NCBI GenBank assembly: GCA_003017785.1 | Contig: PYEQ01000001.1 | Span: 1-45,302 of the forward strand | From: a filamentous cyanobacterium CCP5 | GTDB taxonomy: Bacteria > Cyanobacteriota > Cyanobacteriia > Phormidesmidales > Phormidesmidaceae | Direction of reading: 5' to 3' | Length of the DNA: 45,302 nt | Shown: positions 18,081 through 26,566 of the stretch, one piece after another | How the letters are laid out: each line of letters opens with the position of its first letter | Numbering within the stretch: the stretch's first letter is position 1 | Program-made: the position numbers and the translations under genes | Notes under the pieces: model-generated | What the model was told of the DNA's origin: nothing | Seen by the model: the letters and a program-made list of their open reading frames with translations, nothing else | The model's database searches: none

Positions 18081-18420
18081 CTAGCGGGTGGGTTCTAATG
18101 GGTCATCAGCTGAGGCTAAAGCAGCTAGAAATGCTTCCGCCTCAGCTTCACAGTGTTCTATGAGCTCTAGATCCATGCAGCAGTAGCGATCAGGAATGCC
18201 CATCACTTCGAGTCGCTTGTGGGTCAGCAATTCTCGAAACTCAGCCTGCAAGCGCTTTTGGTGCATTGTCTCCATGACGAAGACAATGTCGGCCCAATCC
18301 ATATCGGTTGCCGTCACCTTGCGTCTAGCCCTAGAACCTGTCCCCGCAGAGCGGCCGCTGAACGCCGGAAATTTGCGTCAGCCAGCTTCTCCCGTGGGGC
18401 TTCTCCGCTGATACTGAAAG
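18081..18420 (-). pseudogene. Degenerate low-molecular-weight protein tyrosine phosphatase-like gene
   Basis: The last 78 codons (18081-18317) match the C-terminal half of small phosphatases of the LMW-PTP type: VTATDMDWADIVFVME, then IPDRYCCMDLELIE. The same frame continues upstream as SAGTGSRARRKV and FPAFSGR, then hits TGA at 18378-18380. Beyond that it still shows QRRSPTGE, the expected P-loop tail (R-S-P-T-x-E). The catalytic Cys of the C-X5-R loop is not present in frame. The gene is therefore dead, with one nonsense codon and loss of its N-terminus. Confidence 0.65.
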
Positions 18421-18453
18421 AATTCGCCCGTGCGCTGACATCGAACGCCCCTC

Positions 18454-18528
18454 CTTTGTCGTTTGACGAAATCTAAACCAAACGACAAAGACTAGAATAG
18501 TCGTGTCAGATCCAAGCTACCAAACGAC
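18454..18528 (+). promoter_or_regulatory. Operator-like dyad before the 103-aa gene
   Basis: The perfect 11-bp arms CTTTGTCGTTT (18454-18464) and AAACGACAAAG (18480-18490) are separated by 15 bp. A further half-copy, AAACGAC, abuts the ATG (18522-18528). A TAGAAT that could be a -10 lies at 18493-18498. Three copies of the same half-site before a small gene suggest binding by a regulator, perhaps the gene's own product; that is inference. Confidence 0.5.
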
Positions 18529-18840
18529 ATGAATGCTCTCCAGCAAGCCCTCAACGATCTGCAGGCCCACCGCCAGCGCATCGAAGCCAGTGGAGCGATC
18601 GCCCCTGCGGGAATCTGGATCGAGGTGTATCGCCCCGGAGGCCGCGAGGTGGACTATGCCCGGCTGAAAGCCGAAAAGGCGCTGTGGGGTAAGTCTCGCA
18701 GCAAAGGGTTACAGCGGGTCGGCTCAGCTGAGCATCGAGACTGGCAACAGCGCATTCAGCGGCGGAATGCCTTGCTTGAAATCGAACGGCGATCCCTGGC
18801 CATTCAGGCCATGCTCGATTCACCCATCTGGGAGCCGTGA
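18529..18840 (+). CDS. Small hypothetical protein
   Basis: This 103-aa basic, mostly helical protein is not recognised. It starts MNALQQALNDLQAHRQRIEASG, followed by APAGIWIEVYRPGG and a coiled-coil-like C-terminal half rich in Arg, Gln and Glu. The ATG at 18529 follows an operator-like dyad, and no good ribosome site is visible. Its last 37 bp overlap the 3' end of the convergent primase gene. It could belong to the plasmid-like replicon next to it. Confidence 0.55.
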   Translation: MNALQQALNDLQAHRQRIEASGAIAPAGIWIEVYRPGGREVDYARLKAEKALWGKSRSKGLQRVGSAEHRDWQQRIQRRNALLEIERRSLAIQAMLDSPIWEP

Positions 18841-20597
18841 GCGAGGGCGGTTTCAGACAGTTGATTCAAGCAGGGACCCTGATCTTGAACCCTCATCAAC
18901 GACTGACACTGGATGACCAAAGGCGTTAGTTGCGGATAGAGATGGCTCCAGTCCATGAAATTTTCTGGCAGCAGGTGGTTCAAGGGAATATCAGCTTGAC
19001 ACAAGCTCCACTTCAATCCCTCACCGATCAGAATGGGATCCTGCGATCGCAGGTATTCTGCCATCTGCTTAGCCTGATTTTGGATAGATTGCCTCGCTTT
19101 TGAATGGGAACGGGTCTCCTTTTGCGACCTCGAAGCACTCTTTTGCTGAGCCTGTCGCTCCTTGAGCGCCCCTAACAGCCCTCGCCACATCGGCGGCGGC
19201 CCTTCATTACGAACCCCCCCCTGATCAGCTACGTTCTCAGCACAGCTCAAAGCGTTATCACACAAAGCATTACGACCGTCTACTGGTAATAAGCTTGTAG
19301 GGCGAGAAGCGGTCGCTGGCGAAGCCGTTGCGGACGCTTCCTCCCTAATTGAAGATTGGGGGGTCTGGGGGGCTTTCCACAGGTCAGGATGCCACAGAGC
19401 TTTGTACTTGTAGAGAGTGCCGCCACCGATGCCATAGCTAATCAATTTTTGAAAACGAGCCGTGGCTGTTTCTGGAAACTGTCCACATCTCAGTAGGTCA
19501 GCCACGACTGATTTGATCTTCTCTTGAGCAGTTTGTGCTCTCTGCTGGTTCCAGGTCTTCTCAACAACGGTATTGTTTTCCAGGTCCTTTTTAGCTTTGT
19601 ACTTACCTTGTTGAGTTCCGTAGGGAAAGTAGTGGCTGTTCTCGACACATCTAGCCCATTCAGCTGCTCGCTGATGAATTTCATACTGATGCCCACACCA
19701 TTCTCGGTAGCCAGGTAGTGAGGTGGCTGTGGCAACAATTTCCGCTACCAAAGTATCCCCGCTTAACGGCATGCCTCCGTGAATAACGTGGTGAAAGACA
19801 TAGGCCCGCATGGTGATGCGGCCTAGTAGATGGTTGGTCTGGCCTTTACCCGTCCAGCCCAGTTCAATTTCAGCATTTAAGTCATTAAGAAACTTATCTG
19901 CCCGATGGGAAACCCGATGGCGCTGACGGCGGCATTGCTGGAGGATCTGTTCAAGGACAGCGGTATCCACGCTGTTGCGCCGTCGGCACCACTGCCATTG
20001 CTGTACAAAAGCTGGCTGACTGCTATTAATAGGCTCTAGCTGGTCATTGAGGAGATATGAACCGGCTTGCAGGGGGAGCCGATGAGCATTGAACAGGTTT
20101 GGAGTACCCTCCACAACGTAGAGTTTACTGTTTGGAAAGACCTCCAGCTGACCCGGCTGACATTTGAATCCCTGATTCTCCAATAACGTCGTAACAGCTT
20201 TTGAAAGCTGCCAGGAATTCTGGGCTATCTCAAAAGGAAAATATAGATGTAGCCCCTGCGAGTAGCTAGAAGTGCAAACTACGTAGCTTACTAAGCCCAA
20301 GGGCTCAAGTGCTGCTACCAGGCGGGAAATCGCAAGCGGATCATGTTGGGGGTGATATGTGCTGTCAGCGTCAATGTCCAGGAGACAATAGCTAGTCTGA
20401 CTGTCAAAACGCACCCCATACAGATAAGCCCCCTGCTGAATCAGGCGATCACTTAGCGGATGTCGAGACTCTGTTTGCCACTTAGGCTTTTCATCAGGAG
20501 CTGGATGAGGTGCCCAAATATAGTCATAGCGATGGGGCCACAGACTTAAAAAAGGATGATCATGTTCAACAACCCATTGAGGCTTCGATAAAATCAC
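18804..20597 (-). CDS. AEP-type primase / plasmid replication protein
   Basis: In this 597-aa protein the N-terminal ~250 residues resemble the archaeo-eukaryotic primase fold used by plasmid and phage replication proteins. They contain motif I YCLLDIDAD (near 90), motif II SQGLHLYFPF (near 135) and motif III QLEVFPNSKLY (near 165). The middle (about 230-400) has basic helices, and QKLISYGIGGGTLYKYKALWHP looks like a HTH-like DNA-binding segment. The tail is low-complexity and basic. No Walker A is present, so no helicase domain is fused. The start is a GTG at 20597 and the ribosome site is poor. The gene lies downstream of the iterons and the Rep-like gene on the same strand, which supports a replicon function. 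The subfamily is uncertain. Confidence 0.65.
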   Translation of the reverse strand: MILSKPQWVVEHDHPFLSLWPHRYDYIWAPHPAPDEKPKWQTESRHPLSDRLIQQGAYLYGVRFDSQTSYCLLDIDADSTYHPQHDPLAISRLVAALEPLGLVSYVVCTSSYSQGLHLYFPFEIAQNSWQLSKAVTTLLENQGFKCQPGQLEVFPNSKLYVVEGTPNLFNAHRLPLQAGSYLLNDQLEPINSSQPAFVQQWQWCRRRNSVDTAVLEQILQQCRRQRHRVSHRADKFLNDLNAEIELGWTGKGQTNHLLGRITMRAYVFHHVIHGGMPLSGDTLVAEIVATATSLPGYREWCGHQYEIHQRAAEWARCVENSHYFPYGTQQGKYKAKKDLENNTVVEKTWNQQRAQTAQEKIKSVVADLLRCGQFPETATARFQKLISYGIGGGTLYKYKALWHPDLWKAPQTPQSSIREEASATASPATASRPTSLLPVDGRNALCDNALSCAENVADQGGVRNEGPPPMWRGLLGALKERQAQQKSASRSQKETRSHSKARQSIQNQAKQMAEYLRSQDPILIGEGLKWSLCQADIPLNHLLPENFMDWSHLYPQLTPLVIQCQSLMRVQDQGPCLNQLSETALAHGSQMGESSMA

Positions 20598-20687
20598 AAC
20601 TCCAAGTCCTGGATCGTAGTACGAATACCGCAGGACAGGAAATAGTAATTCTCTAGCCGATTAGAAAGCAAAACTCCAGGCTTTGCC

Positions 20688-20756
20688 AAACATTGCACCA
20701 ACAATGTTTGTAATGTTTGTGAAGTCTGATCACACTGCAAATTTAAATATTTGCAG
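20688..20756. repeat. AT-rich cluster of small inverted and direct repeats in the replicon
   Basis: Three structures lie together between the primase gene and the iterons. They are the inverted arms AAACATTG (20688-20695) and CAATGTTT (20702-20709), a tandem AATGTTTGT pair (20703-20720), and the inverted arms CTGCAAAT (20735-20742) and ATTTGCAG (20749-20756), followed by TTTTT. The AT-richness suits a melting region or a promoter/operator of the primase gene. Confidence 0.4.
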
Positions 20757-20882
20757 TTTTTCTGATTGGCTTACTAAAATAGGCACAGAAAACTGAGGAT
20801 TCGCCAGCACCTGCTCGCCAAAGCACCTTTGCCGGTAATCCAAGATGTATGTCCCACGACGTGGATATGCAGTTTCTCTGAG

Positions 20883-20912
20883 ACCCCTTAGCTGCACCAA
20901 CAGCTGAGGGGT
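20883..20912. terminator. Stem-loop between iterons and primase
   Basis: ACCCCTTAGCTG (20883-20894) and CAGCTGAGGGGT (20901-20912) pair over 12 bp with one G-T wobble and a 6-nt loop. The plus-strand tail, TTGTCTCT, is only partly T-rich, so terminator activity is uncertain. Confidence 0.45.
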
Positions 20913-20985
20913 TTGTCTCTGAAAGTTAGGTAATGGGGTAATCCTCCCTGCGACGGTGACATTCCACCTCTTATACCAAAGGCTT

Positions 20986-21518
20986 TGATTACATCAGAAC
21001 GCTTGCACCAATGGCGTTGTAATCACTTTCCCAGCTATCAGCACATGTTTCCTTCGATAAAGACCCAAGATCGGCAATAGATACCCCTGTTGGGGGTGGG
21101 GTTCTAGAGAAAATAGGGATAGGGGTCTAGTTGCGATCGAGGATGGGGGTTTAGAACATCGATGTAATCATATTTCCTGACTTTGGCGCAGATGTAATCA
21201 AGGAATGAGCTCTATATACACCGTCTCTACGGCTGCTAGAGCCGTTAATTGCCACTATATGTAGAGAAGCTAGATTCGCCGTTTCAGGGGTGGGGGTCTA
21301 TAGAGTGTTGTAATCAGGTACGGGGGTCTAGCGATCGGTGTAATCAAAACTCATTTTGTGATCCTCCATAACGCCCATAATGTCGTGGCTACTTTGGGTA
21401 TGGGGGTCTAGTTGAGCCTGTAATCAGATCACAAGTTTCCTGACAGTGTAATCACGCTTGCCTTTCAGGCAGGGGGCTCTAGTTATCGTGTAATCAGAGA
21501 TACCCCTACATGTAATCA
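20986..21518. repeat. Iteron array, probable plasmid-type origin of replication
   Basis: TGTAATCA occurs ten times: at 21018, 21163, 21193, 21309, 21339, 21419, 21447, 21489 and 21511 on the plus strand and once inverted at 20986. Five copies are the right half of a composite unit, GGGGGTCTAG-N6-8-TGTAATCA: 21145-21170 (26 bp) and 21292-21316, 21322-21346, 21402-21426 and 21472-21496 (25 bp each). Extra left halves occur at 21098 and 21121. Unit length and conservation match iterons bound by plasmid Rep proteins. The last copy overlaps the 3' end of the Rep-like gene. The rest of 20598-20985 contains only the small repeats listed separately. Confidence 0.75.
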
Positions 21519-22909
21519 AAGACCCGACGGAGAATCAGTTCGTTTTCTTTAGTGATGGAGCGACTTCCGTTCTCCATCATTGAGATCAGCCCCTGACTGA
21601 TCCCAGTGAGGCTCGCAAGATGCCGCTGACTCCATTTGCGCTCTGAGCGAATGGTCTTGATCTCAGCCGCTGTTAAAGTAACGTCTTCCTCTAGAGGTTC
21701 ATCGGGTGGTGCCTCCAAAGCCTGGGAAGCCGTCTCACCGTCTCCTGGGCTCAGGGGTTGATTGATCCAGCTATCTGGCGGAGTAATCCAAATATGGGCA
21801 GCGAGTAATTTTTCGAAGAACCCACGGGGCCGGCGAGAATCTTCCCGACCAAAACCTACCGGCTGAATTTCAGGCGGGTAGGTATCTGGAGCAAAATGGA
21901 GTCGCCAGCCTCGATCATGGAGCGTAAACAGGTCTTCATCCCAAGTGTTGGCTAGTTTCTTGCGCAGCTGGAGGTCTTCCCTGGCCAATTCAACTTTTTC
22001 TTGACCGTACGCAACCTCCATCAACGTCAGCACGCTAAGCGGATGCTGCTTATTGATTTGCGCTTTAAACAGCAGCCACACCATAAGCCTGGCAGCGCCT
22101 TCTCGATGCTGCCAAATGCTCATAACGCTCTCTAGCAAAGACTTTGATAGCGTTGCCTGCTGAGAAAGCGCCTGATCCTGCCCGCCATCCTCATTGATAA
22201 AGTACTTCGCCCATAAACCGGCTTTGAGAATGAAAGAGATACCGGCGATCTCCTTGTTGCCAAAGATGTCCTGCTGATAGTGGTACCGGGTACCCAGAAT
22301 GTGCCAGAGACGACCTTCTTCTACCGTGAAGCCTTTACGCCTGCCACGGCTGGGCCAGGTAATGTAAGTCGTGATTTTACAGGGCTGCTTAGCAATCTCT
22401 TCAATTAAGGCCAGTTTCTCTTTCCGTGACTTATCTGTGCGCTTTTGAAGACCAAGGTAAGCTTCGATTTGGCGATCGTCGATAACGATTTCCTCTTCCC
22501 ACGGACGATCTACCTGAGTCGCGTGAGCGGCATAAATCAAATGCATGCAGGCGGCGCGAATGTCAAAGTTATCAATGACTGCCAGCGCTGCGGCTCCAGC
22601 GAGCGTCGCTGGATGTTCATCTTCTGTGTTATCAGCAACCCAAAAATAAATGGCCCCCTGTCCGTCATCTACGTCGCGGGTGTAGCAGAGCTTCCCATCG
22701 GGATCCATAACCCAGGGAAGATTCTTCCGTTGAGTCAGGATATTGCTCGCTTCCCATAGCGGGAGTGACGATGACACAGGAGCCGTAGAACCATCTACAA
22801 ACAGTGCAGGGCTCGTGCGAGGACGATCCTTGCCTGGTTGTCCACTGCCTCCCTTAGACGGTTGGGATGAAGGCGTGGGAGAAGATTTACTAGTCGGCGT
22901 CTCTGCCAT
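21506..22909 (-). CDS. Putative Rep-like protein with C-terminal XRE helix-turn-helix
   Basis: This protein of about 467 aa opens with a Ser/Pro/Gly-rich disordered tail (residues 1-45). The central region (about 130-340) is alpha/beta with winged-helix-like character (IVIDDRQIEAYLGLQKRTDKSRKEKLALIEEI; ARLMVWLLFKAQ). The C-terminus is a clear Cro/C1-type HTH (AAEIKTIRSERKWSQRHL, then GISQGLISMMENG). It is not matched confidently to a named Rep family. The initiator role is inferred from the iterons that start inside its 3' end and from the primase gene beyond. The ATG at 22909 is preferred to a TTG two codons upstream; no clear ribosome site is seen. Confidence 0.6.
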   Translation of the reverse strand: MAETPTSKSSPTPSSQPSKGGSGQPGKDRPRTSPALFVDGSTAPVSSSLPLWEASNILTQRKNLPWVMDPDGKLCYTRDVDDGQGAIYFWVADNTEDEHPATLAGAAALAVIDNFDIRAACMHLIYAAHATQVDRPWEEEIVIDDRQIEAYLGLQKRTDKSRKEKLALIEEIAKQPCKITTYITWPSRGRRKGFTVEEGRLWHILGTRYHYQQDIFGNKEIAGISFILKAGLWAKYFINEDGGQDQALSQQATLSKSLLESVMSIWQHREGAARLMVWLLFKAQINKQHPLSVLTLMEVAYGQEKVELAREDLQLRKKLANTWDEDLFTLHDRGWRLHFAPDTYPPEIQPVGFGREDSRRPRGFFEKLLAAHIWITPPDSWINQPLSPGDGETASQALEAPPDEPLEEDVTLTAAEIKTIRSERKWSQRHLASLTGISQGLISMMENGSRSITKENELILRRVFDYM

Positions 22910-23223
22910 AGCCAAAAAAGAAACTCAGCTGGATCTTTGAGCAGATGAGAGATAAAAGGGTGGATGCTTTCCTTTAGATGGAACAAGGGTATCGTAATTA
23001 GAGATTTGCAGGGGTAAAAGTTGGGAGTGAGTCATCCTCTAAACCGAAAAATAATTGAACGATGGGTCCCAACCCCCGTCCTTTAGAGCGCACCCTTCTG
23101 GTCTTTGATGCTTTAAAGAATTTGAGACGTCAGGAGCTATCCTAAACCCGGTAGAATATACCGGAAGGTAGGGATACCTGCTTTGAGAGGCTAAAAGATC
23201 AAATTGAGTCAACCCGCTTGGCC
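22910..23223. promoter_or_regulatory. Divergent promoter region of the Rep-like and coiled-coil genes
   Basis: No gene is supported. A dyad, CCGGTA-N5-TACCGG, lies at 23148-23164 and encloses TAGAAT, a possible -10 for the coiled-coil gene. A second small dyad, GGTA-N4-TACC, follows at once. Both could be operators. Confidence 0.35.
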
Positions 23224-23931
23224 ATGACGACCGAACTAGACGAAATCCGGGCAATTCTAGCTCAGACTGCACGCCAGCAAGCTGAAAACACAGCAGCTAT
23301 TGCAGACCTGCGACAGACTCAAGAGCGTAATGCTGTGGCGCAAGCGGAAACCAATATCGCGATCGCTGAGCTTCGTCAGGCTCAAGAACGCACCTATGTG
23401 AAAGCGGAAGAAGCCGAAACCGTAGCGGAGGACAATGCTCAATACCTGGGAGAAACCAGGGCGATGCTGGAAACCACCCTCTATGGCATCGAGCAAGAGC
23501 GAATGGCGATCGCTGAGTTTCGTCAAGCAATGGCCGACAACTTTGCCGACACCTACGATCTGCTCCAGAACATCACCCGGCAGGTGCAGCAGAACACAGA
23601 TCATGCTCAGGTACTCCAAGCTGAACAGCAGGAGTGGAGTCAGCGATTCGACAATCTGCTGCAAGATGCCAGGGCTGACCGGCAGGAAATGAGGGAATCC
23701 AGGGCAGCCTGGGAAGCTGAGCACCGAGACTGGACCCAGCGGTTTGATGAGCAGCAAGCCAAAAGCGATCGGCGACACCAGGAGTGGAGACAACGCTTTG
23801 ATTAGCAGCAGGCCCGCATAGATGAACGGGCAGCGGCGAATGAGGCTGAGCACAATGCCTTTCGGCAAACTATTCAAACACTGCTGGCCGAGATTGCTCG
23901 ACAAGATGGCCTGTCGAGAATGAAGGTTTAA
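23224..23931 (+). pseudogene. Coiled-coil protein gene interrupted by an in-frame TAG
   Basis: From the ATG at 23224 the frame encodes about 193 residues of almost continuous coiled coil (Ala, Gln, Glu, Arg heptads; ARQQAENTAAIADLRQTQ and related repeats). It meets TAG at 23803-23805. The same frame then runs 41 more codons with the same composition (QQARIDERAAANEAEH...) to TAA at 23929-23931. An internal repeat, QRFDEQQAK, upstream of the stop shows that Glu (GAG) stood where TAG now is, because the second copy reads QRFD-stop-QQAR. It may be a truncated but functional protein, a pseudogene or a readthrough gene. The function is unknown. Confidence 0.65.
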
Positions 23932-24077
23932 GTCATTGCTTGAGCTGATTTAGAGCGGACGACAACGGCGAGTCGGCAGGGGCCCTAAACGGAATACCAC
24001 GTGCTATCTTGTTTTCTCTCGTTGAATGATGACACACTCCCTAGACTTTTACTATGGTTGCTGCGGCCGCGATGCCA

Positions 24078-26237
24078 TTAACAAGAAAGCATATCGAAGC
24101 AGTCTCTTCCCCGAATCTTCGCGCTGTACAAAGCTTTATCAGCTAAATTCACAAAGTTGTTGAGGAGATAAAATTTGGAAGGAACTGTACTGACGATGCC
24201 CAAGCTAATCGTAACGTGCTCGCTCACTGGAGAAGGCGCATGGGGAATGCTAAGAGCCCTCACAGCAGATCGGATTCTAGAAGCTACCTTAACTGCTTTT
24301 TCGGGAGCTGCTCCGGGTAAAACAATAGCAAACTCTTCACCTCCATATCGTGCAGCCAAGTCTACGGAGTTGTTGGTTGATTCCGATAAAGCCTGGGCCA
24401 CCTTGAGCAGACAATAATCGCCTAATTGATGACCATATTCATCATTGAAGAGCTTAAAGTGGTCAACATCAGCGAGAATAAGCGAAATAACTTGCTCATT
24501 CTCGATAGCATTTTGCCAAACCTGCAAAAGATATTCGTCAAAATAGCGCCGATTAGGAATTTTCGTTAAGCCGTCGGTGTAGCTTAGTTCATGCAGCTTA
24601 ATATTAGTGAGCTTTAGATCGAGCGCCGATTTCTTATAGTCAAAAATTCTTTTATTCAGCTCGGATTCGACTACATCTGCATGATCAGTTGCCATTTCTA
24701 AGAGAAGTTCTAGATCGCATTTTTCTTGTTTGAGAGCCTGTAAATCTAGCTTCAAATGCTCGACCTGTATTAAGAGCTGATCTTTGGTTACGAGTTCATC
24801 TACATATGATCCTAAACTTTGTTGATTAAATAATAGGTCTGATACCGGCAAGGATTTAAAGTTGATCAGTCTTGACCTGATGAAATTCTCAACCTTCCCT
24901 GTACCTAAAGGCTTGGAGAAGAAATATCCTTGGCCATATTTGCAATTCAAGGCCTTAAACTGAGCGACTTGGTCTGCACATTCCAAGCCTTCTATAACTA
25001 CCTTTGTGTCTAGATCCTGGCTCATGACTAAAATCCCCTTCACTAAGCAGAATTTTCTGTAGTTTTTATCAATGTCTTCCGTGAAGGAGGTGTCTAGCTT
25101 GAAAATGTCAAAAGGAAAATTCGCTAAATAGCCAAGCGAAGAATAGCCGGTACCAAAATCATCGATGGCAATCTGTACCCCAAGGGCTCGTATGTTTTCA
25201 AGAATAGAAATAACATCGGCTTTATTTTCAATCAGAATACTTTCAGTGACTTCTAGAATTAAACACCGCGCCTCAAGCTGAGATTCTGTCAGAGCCCTCT
25301 TGATTTGCTCAAGTAAATTCTGATTGCAAAATTGTTTGGCCGATAAGTTTACGCTAACCGTCAGGTCTGCTAAGCAACTGAATTGTAACTGCCATTTTTT
25401 AAGTTGGCTACAGGCCTCCTCTAAAACCCACTGGCCAATAGAGTTGATTAATCCTATTTCCTCAGCAATGGGAATGAATTCCGATGGTGAAATAATCCCC
25501 TTATCTGGATGGTTCCAGCGAATGAGTGTCTCAAATCCGACTAGGTTTTCCTCACATATAGAGACTATAGGTTGGTACTCAAGGAAAAACTCGCCGTTAC
25601 TCAAAGCTCGCTTTAAGGAATTTATCAGGTCAAGGCGTTGTGTGACCTGGCTGTGCATTTCCGGTTGAAATATGACACAACATGAACGGCCAAGGGATTT
25701 AGCATAGTTCATCGCGATGTCTGCATCGCGGAAAAAATCATCTGCATTACCTAGGCTGATATGACTACTTGTAATTCCTAGGCTTGCATTAATAAAGGTC
25801 TCACGTCCATCTAGATCAAAAGGTGCCATCAAGACTTCGTGAATCCGTGATGCAATCTTGAGAAGGTCTTCGGTATACTGTATTGAATTAATGACAACGG
25901 CAAATTCGTCACCCCCTAAGCGAACTACGTAGTCAGAGCATCGCATAGACTCTTGTAGCCGCACAGCAACTTGAGCCAGGAGTTGATCGCCGATCGCAAT
26001 GCCAAAACTGTTATTTATAAACTGAAAATGGTCGATATCTAAAATTATCAGGGCAACGCCAGTGTGAGAGTTATGCCTAGAATAGGCTAAATGCCTCTCC
26101 AATCTTTGAAGTAGAATATGTCGATCTGGTAAACCCGTTAAGGTATCGAGAGTGATATTTTCATAAGGTTTGGCATTAATCGTGCTGCTAGAGGGGGTGA
26201 TCGATTCAGGAACTTGATGAGCAATACTTCTAATCAC
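24078..26237 (-). CDS. Tandem GGDEF-EAL-GGDEF cyclic-di-GMP protein
   Basis: This 719-aa protein is probably cytoplasmic because no membrane segment or sensor is seen. Residues 25-185 form a GGDEF domain with LGGDEF near 108 and an RxxD (RCSD) inhibitory site five residues before it. Residues 200-445 form an EAL domain in which the signature is ETL (FETLIRW); the Asn (SVNLSAKQF), LEVTES, IDDFGTGYSSL, FKLD and GQGYFFSKP are kept, so phosphodiesterase activity is possible. A coiled coil follows (about 500-550). The last ~165 residues are a second GGDEF domain with YGGEEF near 632 and no RxxD. The GTG start at 26237 is tentative. It reads toward the coiled-coil gene and lies beyond the IS1 remnant from the signalling operon. 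Confidence 0.88.
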   Translation of the reverse strand: MIRSIAHQVPESITPSSSTINAKPYENITLDTLTGLPDRHILLQRLERHLAYSRHNSHTGVALIILDIDHFQFINNSFGIAIGDQLLAQVAVRLQESMRCSDYVVRLGGDEFAVVINSIQYTEDLLKIASRIHEVLMAPFDLDGRETFINASLGITSSHISLGNADDFFRDADIAMNYAKSLGRSCCVIFQPEMHSQVTQRLDLINSLKRALSNGEFFLEYQPIVSICEENLVGFETLIRWNHPDKGIISPSEFIPIAEEIGLINSIGQWVLEEACSQLKKWQLQFSCLADLTVSVNLSAKQFCNQNLLEQIKRALTESQLEARCLILEVTESILIENKADVISILENIRALGVQIAIDDFGTGYSSLGYLANFPFDIFKLDTSFTEDIDKNYRKFCLVKGILVMSQDLDTKVVIEGLECADQVAQFKALNCKYGQGYFFSKPLGTGKVENFIRSRLINFKSLPVSDLLFNQQSLGSYVDELVTKDQLLIQVEHLKLDLQALKQEKCDLELLLEMATDHADVVESELNKRIFDYKKSALDLKLTNIKLHELSYTDGLTKIPNRRYFDEYLLQVWQNAIENEQVISLILADVDHFKLFNDEYGHQLGDYCLLKVAQALSESTNNSVDLAARYGGEEFAIVLPGAAPEKAVKVASRIRSAVRALSIPHAPSPVSEHVTISLGIVSTVPSKFYLLNNFVNLADKALYSAKIRGRDCFDMLSC

Positions 26238-26566
26238 GAGAAGACCAAGGTCAGCGACGACAAATCGAGGAAAACTTGCATTTAGACATCCTAAATAGTG
26301 GCATTCCTAACAGGTTTTGAGAAGACAAAGTCTAGCTTAAACTCAATCAACTAATCAACATGAAAAATATCAACCATTAACTAATTATTAGGATACCATA
26401 AAAGTCATATAAAGCCCTCCGAAATCTCTCTGAATTCAAGGCTTAACCATGAAAACTATTTTAAGCTGACTTGTTGATTGTGTGAAGTTAAGCAGCCGCA
26501 TTGTCTAATAAAAGTATCTATTTGTCGCTATAAATATAAATTCCATTGCTACGATCTATCGTGGTG
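26238..26566. other. AT-rich intergenic stretch
   Basis: No gene, repeat or clear regulatory signal was recognised. The promoter of the GGDEF-EAL-GGDEF gene should lie in the part next to 26238. Confidence 0.4.

Noticed and set aside
20986-21518. Repeat array as a CRISPR
   Set aside because: Repeats are short, spacing is irregular, left halves are sometimes missing and one copy is inverted; this fits iterons and not CRISPR repeats.
23257-23904. 215-codon minus-strand frame opposite the coiled-coil gene
   Set aside because: It is the antisense shadow of a repetitive heptad-coding sequence.
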